From Bacteroidales bacterium (GTDB lineage: Bacteria > Bacteroidota > Bacteroidia > Bacteroidales > UBA12077): 5,944 nt of DNA. The notes under the pieces are model-generated. The model was given only the letters and a program-made list of their open reading frames with translations. It did no database searches and was not told the origin of the DNA. Below are positions 1 to 5,944 of this stretch, one piece after another (position 1 is the first letter of the stretch; each line of letters opens with the position of its first letter). The position numbers and the translations under genes were made by a program. The stretch spans positions 1 through 5,944 of the forward strand of contig DAOVYZ010000237.1 in the NCBI GenBank assembly GCA_030635365.1, in the 5' to 3' direction.

Positions 1-145
1 CATTTGATGCATTTTCGACTGCATAACGAAGCATTCCAACAGTCGGGCTATCAGCATCATCGCCGGTTGATGTTACAATGTGCTTTGTGGCTTTTACATT
101 AATGGCGATTAATAAAATAAATATAGTGTATAAAATCTTTTTCAT
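1..145 (-). CDS. Start of a secreted, probably beta-helix protein (partial, runs off left edge)
   Basis: The first 48 codons of a gene read leftward from an ATG at 145-143 with no stop before the window edge. Residues 1-19 (MKKILYTIFILLIAINVKA) form a typical Sec signal peptide: a basic start, a hydrophobic core and cleavage probably after the final Ala. The mature protein opens with HIVTSTGDD, followed by GMLRYAVENA. This pattern of a 'VTSTxDD' strand and then 'LRYAI/V' helix is what I know from the N-terminal cap of right-handed parallel beta-helix proteins (pectate-lyase-like adhesins or polysaccharide-active enzymes). No catalytic part is inside the window, so enzyme versus adhesin cannot be decided. 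The leader is A/T-rich with no Shine-Dalgarno sequence, as is usual in Bacteroidota. Hand-counted GC of 1-60 is about 43%, well above the adjacent gene. The fragment is clear as a CDS; the fold assignment is moderate. Confidence 0.75.
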   Translation of the reverse strand, partial: MKKILYTIFILLIAINVKATKHIVTSTGDDADSPTVGMLRYAVENASN

Positions 146-175
146 ATTTAATATTATTTAGAATTTGATAAAATA

Positions 176-226
176 ATTGGTTTATTATACCAATAAATTT
201 ACCTTTCTTTGCTTTGCATGTTGCAA
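176..226 (-). promoter_or_regulatory. Weak candidate promoter with overlapping dyad, upstream of the beta-helix gene
   Basis: Read on the minus strand, a TTG at 226-224 is followed after 22 bases by TAAATTTA at 201-194. This is one base off the Bacteroidota -7 pattern TAnnTTTG, and the spacing is slightly long. Immediately downstream is a perfect 6-base dyad, ATTGGT / ACCAAT, with a 7-base spacer (176-181 and 189-194), placed where transcription would start. It could be an operator or a short hairpin in the leader. In such AT-rich sequence both elements could arise by chance, so this is only a pointer. The rest of 146-289 shows no gene and no convincing terminator. Confidence 0.2.
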
Positions 227-289
227 TACAATGCCGAACTGTTGTGTTATTTAATATTTTACATCCTACACTCATCTGAGAAAATAAAA

Positions 290-910
290 TTATTCTTTAG
301 GGTAGTTTATTTCAATTTTCACAAGTTGATTTGATGTATCCACATGAAACATAATAAATTCCACTCCTTTTTTATAAGCAATCTCTTTATTAGGTTCAGA
401 AAGATATGCCTTCAAATAAGAAATACTTCTACCCTGATTCTTAATTTCTAAATAAAAATTGTACGCATTTGGCATTATAGTTTTAAACTTTAAATCACTA
501 ATGTTATCTCCAATGAGAAATTCATATCCTTTATAACTAAGTACGTAATTGTTCTTGGGACTGCTTAATTCAAAAGCTGTAATTATTCCTGATGTCTTGT
601 GACCAAGTAATTCCTTAAACTTACAATCTGAAATAGCCTGTTGTCTATGATTAAGTTCGATATATTCAGTATTTCCATAAACATAAATTCTTTGGCTTCT
701 TTCACACCATTCTTCACAATCCGGTTGAGGTAGAATAGTATATTCTTTAGATGGGTCTCCTAATAACTCTTTCATTGTTGCATAAGTTCCTCCAAGATTG
801 AAACCATTAATTTGCAAGCTATCTAATGTTATGTAATCGTAGTTTTTTGTTTGAGCCGAAATGTTTGCATTTACAGCTATTGCAATAATAATTGTTGCTA
901 TTATTCTCAT
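290..910 (-). CDS. Exported 206-residue protein, candidate periplasmic immunity protein to the upstream M23-tipped protein
   Basis: I do not recognise a named family. Residues 1-20 (MRIIATIIIAIAVNANISAQ) form a Sec signal peptide ending in SAQ. There is no lipobox and no further membrane segment, so the product should be periplasmic or secreted. The mature part seems to have two similar halves. Residues 33-57 read INGFNLGGTYATMKELLGDP and then SKEY, and residues 129-150 read YEFLIGDNISDLKFKTIMPN and then AY. Each half is followed by beta-strand-like sequence, loosely recalling BLIP/BamE-type alpha-beta modules (a G-x-T/S..lk..lG/mP pattern); this is a weak resemblance. Cys65, Cys69 and Cys96 could form one disulfide. 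The ATG lies only 4 bases after the stop of the 1403-residue gene, so co-transcription and translational coupling are likely. GC is low (about 32-37% in two counted lines), matching the C-terminal third of the large gene and not its front. Position, export signal and shared composition suggest an immunity protein acting where a peptidoglycan hydrolase would act. A mere accessory or chaperone role is possible. Confidence 0.8.
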   Translation of the reverse strand: MRIIATIIIAIAVNANISAQTKNYDYITLDSLQINGFNLGGTYATMKELLGDPSKEYTILPQPDCEEWCERSQRIYVYGNTEYIELNHRQQAISDCKFKELLGHKTSGIITAFELSSPKNNYVLSYKGYEFLIGDNISDLKFKTIMPNAYNFYLEIKNQGRSISYLKAYLSEPNKEIAYKKGVEFIMFHVDTSNQLVKIEINYPKE

Positions 911-2400
911 TTTCTTATTCTAATTGTGTGTTTAATAAATTAATTGGATCAATATTTTTACTCCATGGAGAATCACCAGCTTGAATATGAATGTGATATC
1001 TCTCGGGTACAATACGAGCGGCGTTACCACTACACCCTGAAGTTCCAATAATACCTCCACGAGGAACAATCTGTCCCTTAGTAACTTTTACTTCATTCAT
1101 ATGTGCATAGGTAATGTATAGTGTATTTACTTTAGTTCCGTTTATTGTATTTATTGTATCTCCTGCAAAATTAGTTGTTTCAATTATTACATAATTACCT
1201 AATGCTGTTTTATCTGTACCTGTTATAGTTTTGCCTACATAATGGCACCCATAAAAACCTCGTTTAATTGCAAGATTATTGATTGTATCATCTTCTGTTT
1301 CATAACTTATTATTGAATAATAATTATAATTACCTATTGTATCTATATTTCCTTGTATTCTTTCCCAAGAATTGTTGCCTTGAACATCTAATGTTGGTTC
1401 TTGAAAATAGGTTTCATTTCTTAAATCGAAAGAACTTACTACAGCATAGACTCTTCCTCCATAAATAGCATGAATATTCGTTCCAACATCAGCTGTTATA
1501 TCAATTCCTGTATGTTTTTGAATTCTTACTTCATCATCATAAGTGTTTGTTGTGTAATTACTATAACTATTATCACAATTATTTCTTGATGTCCTAACAC
1601 AACCCATTTTTCCTTTTAATGTATCGCCAGCGATCGCAGTAATTACTGGATTAGGAACAGGATCGCCAAGTTTTGTGCCGTCATCTAATGTGTCAGAACT
1701 GCTTTCTTGAAGGATATTCAAGTGCTTTAACCAAGTTGCAACCTCATAATCTTTTCGGGAATCTTCATCAGGAATTAGTTGAAACACAAAATCCGGATTT
1801 CCTGCTCCATCAGAATAAAATGCAATAATTACGTAATCATCAATTCGATATTGAGGTAATGTACTGTATTTTTCATCAGTGCTTAAATTCCCATTAGGGG
1901 AGATAGGAGCTATATAGCCTTCAGATGTGGAGTTATGTTTAAATTTAAATGATGCAATTTTAATCGTATCAATATTCGCAAGTTCATTTAGGTTTGTAAT
2001 TGTCGGTTTAGAGAAATTAATAACATCTACATAACTATAAAGAGCAATTTTGGTATTTGTAGTGAATTCTAATGAATCAAAAGTGGCATTGTACTCATAT
2101 TTTTTAATATAAATTTCATTTGCGTCAACTGTAGAATAGTTAGGTGTATTACTTGTTGCTATAGTTTTTGCTAATAAACCTACTTTACCTTTTTCACCGG
2201 TATGAGAAGATTTTCTTACAGACCAAGTGGCTAAATCAGTTTCGTTTAGTTTTACATTATTTGATATTGATGCATCATGATATTTATCAAAGTTAACACT
2301 TACTGTATCATATATTCTTGAAATAATTGCAAGAGCTGAGTCATTACTTTCTGGGAATATTTCAGCCCATGTTCCAATTGTTGCAGTGTCAGTGCTAATC
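290..2400 (-). other. AT-rich exchangeable cassette: C-terminal tip of the large protein plus the downstream small gene
   Basis: Hand counts of 60-base lines give about 22% GC at 1141-1200, 27% at 1501-1560, 27% at 2281-2340 and 32-37% in the 206-residue gene. Just beyond the boundary, 2401-2460 is 50% and 2521-2580 is 53%. The line 2341-2400 is intermediate at 40%. The break corresponds to about residue 909 of the large protein, directly after the zincin domain and its acidic tail (DEEEGEA). GC recovers to about 43% at 1-60. The segment therefore looks like a unit with a different history from its surroundings, consisting of a tip domain and its partner gene. The left boundary lies somewhere in 146-290. 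No flanking direct repeats or recombinase sites were seen at the edges. Confidence 0.55.
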
Positions 2401-5126
2401 GCTTCCCCCTCTTCCTCATCCTGCGTAAAAGCAAAAAGGATTGTTTGCGGGTTTTGTGCCTCTTTCCACTGGTGTTTCCAGAGTTCGGTACTGCCTTTGT
2501 AGTCCATGAGGTTGTCGGTGGTGTGCTCTGTTGCCAAAAACCTGCCAGGGCTAAAGGTATGCTGCAGGTTAAATGCCCCGTGGCCCAGCTCGTGGGCTAT
2601 GATATTTAGACCGGGGTAATCGTAAATAAAGCCTACCTGGCGTTGCAAAGGCATGTAGCCTGCAATACTGCGCTCTTTAAACTGTACATTTTCAACAAAA
2701 AACAGGTAAAACGCACCGCTTTCCAGTTGCTGCCCCGAATTTACAAAGGCATTTACAATAGAGCGCTGGTCTTTATTATATACCGAAATAGCCGAACTTC
2801 CCCCGTGGGCCATATACTGCCCGTTTTCAAAAGTTATTTCGGGTAAGCCTTCAAGCATAATAACTTCCCAGTTGGTAATAGCCTGTGCATACACCTTGTT
2901 TAAGGTTTGTTGCAATTCTTTTTCGTCGGGGAGTTTTGCACCATTTACCGAGACAATATACAGTTTCTTAAACTGCTCGTCAAAACTCATGATATTCAGT
3001 TTCCCTGCAATTTTCTCTGTAGTATCATTTACTCTTTGGTATGCATACAATGCCACGCCCGAGCCATTGGCACTTCCCCTTAGGGTTAAATCTTCGCCCG
3101 TTTTTAAGGCAGGGATACCCATTTCGTCCTTAAATATTATATTATCCCCGGAGTTTGATATACCCACCAGGTCAGTCTTAAAGCTGGCAATACTTTTGTA
3201 TGCCGGGTGGTAGCCATTGTTTAGTGTAGGGTAATCGTTTTGCAGGGCAGGCTTTTGTTCGTTGTAGGCATCAAAGCCATATTTTTGCCCGGCATGGGCA
3301 GTAAAGCCCACTTCTATGCCTGCCAGCCTGTTTTCTTCTTTTTCCTTATTGTATTTGTCTACCAGGTTGCTGCGCCCACCGCCCGTGTTTTTGTATTCGT
3401 CAACACCCATTACCTGCCCGTCGCGGGTTACAACATACTCTTCCCCGTTTTCGCCCTCAATGAGTATTTTTTCAAGTTCGTCCACATCCGTATGGATAAC
3501 TTCTTCGTTTATATTGCCTTCTTCATCTACGGTAACCACAATAACCGAATCGCTATCGTTTACATAAATAGAAGTAATGGTTTCATTTACCACCAGGGTA
3601 TCGTTTATGTGTGTATCCGAAGTGAGGGTAGTTATGGCATCACCCAGGTTATTCAAATAGTCGCTTATGGTGTCAATATTAAGCATGTACTGCGGGTCGT
3701 AAACACTCTCAAAATCCATGTTAACAATCACATTATCGGTATTTACCTGCAAGTCCCAGTAATTGCAAACAACCTTAAATTTCCATAATTCGGCCCAGAA
3801 CAGGAAAACCCCTTTGTATGTTCCTCCACCTTGCGGCTCAACGGTTTTAATTATAAAACGGGTTGTCCCTGTTTTATTTTCAATGGTATCCCCGGGCTGC
3901 AGGCCGTTACGTAAATTAAAGTTTTTCAGTTCTACATTGGGTATATCGCTGTCACAAACACAGTCGGGGCAGTCAGCCGTGTCCACAGGCTGTGGTACGG
4001 GAATGGCTATCCTTTTCCATGCAGAGAAATCGCTTTTCGAATCCGGGTCGCTATCGCAAACCGCCTGTACCCTCATTTCGTAAGCAGAGCCATATTCCAG
4101 CCCGAAAAACTCTGCCTTGTTTTCAAAGGATTCGCTGTTAGTGGACCAACCTGTTTTGGGGTTCCGCATCTCAATATTAAATGAGGTATGGTTCCCTTCG
4201 GGTTCCCATGAAAATACAGCATTACGCCCCTTGTGCGATCCTGTAAGACCTGATATGCTATCGCATAATGCTTTGTAAATAAAAGTACGTATCTCGCTGT
4301 GCCCGTTTTGTTCAAAAGGCACAAAGCCGCCCATATCCGAGGCTGTCACCCTCCATGCATAGCGCATGCCCGGTTTCATATCCAGCGAAACAGGGTAAAG
4401 CGTATAAACAGTATTGCTATTGGTATGCTCATGGAATACCGGCATAGAAAGAGCTACTATGTTGGGGTTAATGCCCGGCACATGCATTTCCCACATCTCG
4501 AATTTATATTGTATGGTAGCCACAGACACAGGGCTCCCCACATTGCTTGCCAGCCATGTGAATGAAAGGGGCATGCCCCTGAACTGCCCCATTTGGGCAT
4601 TATCTTCAGGCAGTTTTAATATTGGTGGCTTGCCCAGGCTTATCCATGCAGCTGCCGAACCCAGGTTCGAAATCAGGCGGTTGGTGTTAAAGTGCAATAC
4701 TTCAACGGTAAATTTGTAAAAGCCTTCGGGCAACTGCCCGGTACGCTTATAGGTTTCTTTACTGTAGCCTTTAAATATAAGTTTGTTGATGTTAAAATAG
4801 TCGGCAAGTTCCTTTCCAAAAATAATTTTTGTTTCGCCCCCGTTAACAAATACAGGTGTTGTAGTAATGGTTGGAGGGTTTTCGATGGTAACGCCCATGG
4901 TTTCCATTTTTATCCTGAGCTTAACAGGCATATTGGAAATATTAAGGTCGTTAACATAAATGGTAACCATAAGCTTTTGTGAGCCCATAGCACTGTAATC
5001 GCTAAGCTTAAGGGTATAGGGGGGTGTTAAGCTTGGTGTAACATAAACAGGGTAGTTACTTTGCCCCCTGGCTGATAAGGATACTATTAATAATATAATA
5101 TATGTTAGTAAAAAGATCTTGCGCAT
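915..5126 (-). CDS. Exported polymorphic-toxin-like multidomain protein with internal zincin and C-terminal M23 peptidase domains
   Basis: This is a 1403-residue protein. Residues 1-22 form a Sec signal peptide with no lipobox Cys. Residues about 24-165 resemble the beta-rich N-terminal domain annotated as TANFOR in Bacteroidota (from memory). Two fibronectin-III-like domains follow, about 166-283 (MRYAWRV at 254-260) and 288-375 (FSW at 305-307, YEMRVQAV at 349-356). Next come a Cys cluster (C386, C389, C391), a beta domain to about 485 and a GENGEEYVV segment near 558-566. A zincin domain spans about 600-905, with HELGHGAFNLQH at 845-856, NLMDY at 872-876 as a likely Met-turn, and LWKHQW at 882-887. 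Residues about 910-1155 are unrecognised. Residues about 1165-1396 are an M23 (LytM-type) domain: HTGID gives H1205 and D1209, YAHM gives H1342, and HIH gives H1378 and H1380. All expected zinc ligands and catalytic histidines are present, so peptidoglycan endopeptidase activity is plausible. The zincin probably processes the chain. No T9SS C-terminal sorting domain is apparent. The ATG at 5126 gives a complete signal peptide and follows an A-rich leader without a Shine-Dalgarno sequence. The domain calls are firm for M23 and zincin, moderate elsewhere; the toxin role is inferred. Confidence 0.88.
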   Translation of the reverse strand: MRKIFLLTYIILLIVSLSARGQSNYPVYVTPSLTPPYTLKLSDYSAMGSQKLMVTIYVNDLNISNMPVKLRIKMETMGVTIENPPTITTTPVFVNGGETKIIFGKELADYFNINKLIFKGYSKETYKRTGQLPEGFYKFTVEVLHFNTNRLISNLGSAAAWISLGKPPILKLPEDNAQMGQFRGMPLSFTWLASNVGSPVSVATIQYKFEMWEMHVPGINPNIVALSMPVFHEHTNSNTVYTLYPVSLDMKPGMRYAWRVTASDMGGFVPFEQNGHSEIRTFIYKALCDSISGLTGSHKGRNAVFSWEPEGNHTSFNIEMRNPKTGWSTNSESFENKAEFFGLEYGSAYEMRVQAVCDSDPDSKSDFSAWKRIAIPVPQPVDTADCPDCVCDSDIPNVELKNFNLRNGLQPGDTIENKTGTTRFIIKTVEPQGGGTYKGVFLFWAELWKFKVVCNYWDLQVNTDNVIVNMDFESVYDPQYMLNIDTISDYLNNLGDAITTLTSDTHINDTLVVNETITSIYVNDSDSVIVVTVDEEGNINEEVIHTDVDELEKILIEGENGEEYVVTRDGQVMGVDEYKNTGGGRSNLVDKYNKEKEENRLAGIEVGFTAHAGQKYGFDAYNEQKPALQNDYPTLNNGYHPAYKSIASFKTDLVGISNSGDNIIFKDEMGIPALKTGEDLTLRGSANGSGVALYAYQRVNDTTEKIAGKLNIMSFDEQFKKLYIVSVNGAKLPDEKELQQTLNKVYAQAITNWEVIMLEGLPEITFENGQYMAHGGSSAISVYNKDQRSIVNAFVNSGQQLESGAFYLFFVENVQFKERSIAGYMPLQRQVGFIYDYPGLNIIAHELGHGAFNLQHTFSPGRFLATEHTTDNLMDYKGSTELWKHQWKEAQNPQTILFAFTQDEEEGEAISTDTATIGTWAEIFPESNDSALAIISRIYDTVSVNFDKYHDASISNNVKLNETDLATWSVRKSSHTGEKGKVGLLAKTIATSNTPNYSTVDANEIYIKKYEYNATFDSLEFTTNTKIALYSYVDVINFSKPTITNLNELANIDTIKIASFKFKHNSTSEGYIAPISPNGNLSTDEKYSTLPQYRIDDYVIIAFYSDGAGNPDFVFQLIPDEDSRKDYEVATWLKHLNILQESSSDTLDDGTKLGDPVPNPVITAIAGDTLKGKMGCVRTSRNNCDNSYSNYTTNTYDDEVRIQKHTGIDITADVGTNIHAIYGGRVYAVVSSFDLRNETYFQEPTLDVQGNNSWERIQGNIDTIGNYNYYSIISYETEDDTINNLAIKRGFYGCHYVGKTITGTDKTALGNYVIIETTNFAGDTINTINGTKVNTLYITYAHMNEVKVTKGQIVPRGGIIGTSGCSGNAARIVPERYHIHIQAGDSPWSKNIDPINLLNTQLE

Positions 5127-5370
5127 ATTTTAGTTTTTCAGTTTAAAGTTTCGAATTCAAAGTTTTGAGTTACATACAGCAGAGGCGCGGAGGCGTAAAG
5201 TTCTGCCTGCAGCTGCCACCTGTCCATTATTTTCCACTTACTTTTATCTTTTATCTTTTTCCTTTTGTTTTTTATCTTGCTACTCATGTCTAATAATTTT
5301 TTCACTTTTTGCTACTGCCTTTTACTATTCATAACTTTAAACTCAAAACTCTGAACTCAGAAACTAATAT
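5127..5370. repeat. Intergenic repeat block with imperfect terminal inverted repeats (MITE-like)
   Basis: The 244-base gap between the two right-hand genes holds two arms that are near-perfect reverse complements. The left arm at 5147-5171 is AGTTTCGAATTCAAAGTTTT then GAGTT; the right arm at 5340-5365 is AACTCAAAACTCTGAACTCA then GAAACT. They match at about 23 of 26 positions, allowing one single-base gap. The right arm is itself a run of degenerate AAACTC units. Between the arms lie a short GC-rich direct repeat (GAGGCG at 5182-5187 and 5190-5195) and a pyrimidine-rich tract on the plus strand at about 5230-5276 with CTTTTATCTTTTATCTTTTT. Similar AAACTC-type and GCGCCTCTGC-type intergenic sequences are, to my memory, common in environmental Bacteroidota. 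No clear promoter or terminator is visible. The block may be a non-autonomous element or merely intergenic repeat decay. Confidence 0.5.
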
Positions 5371-5944
5371 CTAATCAAAATGCTTTGTTAAGTTTATTGT
5401 TTTTGTTACACTTGATGTTACTATGCCTTTTCCGGGCAGGGTATAGGATAATTCCATTTCGTATTTCCCGTTCCTGATACCCGGTATATGGTTTTCCCTG
5501 AGGAATTTTGCCATATTATTACTGCTGTTCTCAATGGTTACCAGTTTATTTGCCAAAACATTCCTGATGGCAATAAAATCCCTGTCGATATAATAAGCAG
5601 CCCTGTTATGGAAAGCTCCGAAGGCTGATACATAGGGGCGTGAATTGCTTTCGATGATATCATCGGTAAGCCGGTTGCCGGAAGTTATAGGTTTTATCTG
5701 TATAACTTTGGCATGTGCCGGGGGCTTTAAGCCTGCCATATTAGCTGTTGCCAGCACTTCCTCGTTTTCGTATATGAAGCCTGCTACTTTGTTTTTGTAC
5801 CAGGGGGTCTGATTATAAAGAGGTTTTACCCTGATAAGGTTTTTATCCGGGATTAAAGAGTTGCTTTCGTTTATATCAAACATTTCTGTTGTTGATGCCC
5901 CATCATATATGTTAGAGCCTAACAAATGCACATGCGGGTATTCC
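5371..5944 (-). CDS. C-terminal part of an unrecognised protein (partial, runs off right edge)
   Basis: The reading frame is open from the window edge to a TAG at 5373-5371, giving 190 complete codons after one leading base. It enters as EYPHVHLLGSNIYDG, so the GTG at 5931-5929 is most likely an internal Val codon and the true start lies outside the window. I do not recognise the family. There are no Cys residues, no obvious membrane segments and no catalytic motif. The last 40 residues (GKYEMELSYTLPGKG and onward, ending SSVTKTINLTKHFD) look like alternating beta strands, consistent with an immunoglobulin-like or other beta-sandwich end. GC of a counted line (5641-5700) is about 42%, like the N-terminal part of the downstream 1403-residue gene. 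The genes share a strand but are separated by 244 bases of repeat-like DNA, so an operon is uncertain. Presence as a real CDS is well supported; function is unknown. Confidence 0.75.
   Translation of the reverse strand, partial: EYPHVHLLGSNIYDGASTTEMFDINESNSLIPDKNLIRVKPLYNQTPWYKNKVAGFIYENEEVLATANMAGLKPPAHAKVIQIKPITSGNRLTDDIIESNSRPYVSAFGAFHNRAAYYIDRDFIAIRNVLANKLVTIENSSNNMAKFLRENHIPGIRNGKYEMELSYTLPGKGIVTSSVTKTINLTKHFD

Noticed and set aside
271..280. Hairpin CTCA-TC-TGAG just downstream of the 206-residue gene as a terminator
   Set aside because: The stem is only 4 bases and the A/T run is on the wrong side for a minus-strand transcript.
3240..3788. A 182-codon plus-strand open frame
   Set aside because: It lies wholly antisense to the large gene, whose domains account for the sequence; it shows no start context or recognisable domain.
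4073..4324. An 83-codon minus-strand open frame in another phase
   Set aside because: It overlaps the second Fn3-like domain of the large gene in a different frame; the large gene's frame is the supported one.
915..5126. Frameshift or assembly chimera as the cause of the composition break near 2400
   Set aside because: The frame is continuous across the break, the tip contains an intact M23 domain to a sensible end, and the next gene follows at 4 bases, so a natural fusion explains it better.
5138..5287. A 49-codon minus-strand ORF (ATG at 5287-5285, TGA at 5140-5138) in the intergenic block, with a Lys-rich start
   Set aside because: It is built from the low-complexity tract, the GC-rich short repeat and one arm of the inverted repeat, so its open frame is likely accidental; no ribosome-binding context or family resemblance is visible.
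5929..5931. GTG as the start codon of the right-hand gene
   Set aside because: The frame stays open upstream to the edge (E-Y-P-H-V-H-L), so the GTG is most simply an internal Val codon of a longer gene.
1..5944. tRNA, rRNA, CRISPR array, transposase or integrase
   Set aside because: No cloverleaf, regularly spaced repeat array or transposase/recombinase motif was seen on either strand.

Overview
The window looks like a piece of a Bacteroidota chromosome, probably Bacteroidales or Marinilabiliales-like. The evidence is A-rich leaders without Shine-Dalgarno sequences, Sec signal peptides on the three genes whose starts are visible, a giant secreted protein with a family-typical Bacteroidota N-terminus and a HELGHGAF-type zincin, and an intergenic repeat block of a kind common in that phylum. 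All supported genes lie on the minus strand, so transcription runs from high to low coordinates.

Layout in transcription order. (1) 5944-5371: the C-terminal 190 codons of an unrecognised protein that runs off the right edge. (2) 5370-5127: a 244-base gap holding an imperfect 25/26-base inverted repeat around low-complexity and GC-rich short-repeat sequence. (3) 5126-915: a 1403-residue exported multidomain protein with a TANFOR-like N-terminal beta domain, two fibronectin-III-like domains, a Cys-rich linker and beta domain, a zincin peptidase domain, an unrecognised AT-rich segment, and a C-terminal M23 (LytM-type) peptidase domain with all expected active-site residues. (4) 910-290: a 206-residue exported protein that starts 4 bases after the preceding stop codon. 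(5) 289-146: a short intergenic region with a weak promoter/dyad candidate. (6) 145-1: the first 48 codons of a secreted protein that resembles the start of parallel beta-helix proteins.

The central reading is that genes 3 and 4 form a polymorphic-toxin/immunity-like pair. The N-terminal two thirds of the large protein (about 2400-5126) has host-like composition, roughly 40-53% GC in the lines I counted by hand. The C-terminal third and the small downstream gene (about 290-2400) are clearly AT-rich, about 22-40% and mostly below 37%. Composition rises again to about 43% in the beta-helix gene at the left edge. The break falls just after the zincin domain, where such proteins are expected to exchange C-terminal 'tips'. 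On this model the zincin releases the tip, the M23 domain attacks the peptidoglycan of a target cell, and the small exported protein protects the producer's own periplasm. The domain calls rest on visible motifs. The toxin/immunity interpretation is inference from architecture, composition and gene order, and a plain cell-wall remodelling enzyme is the main alternative.
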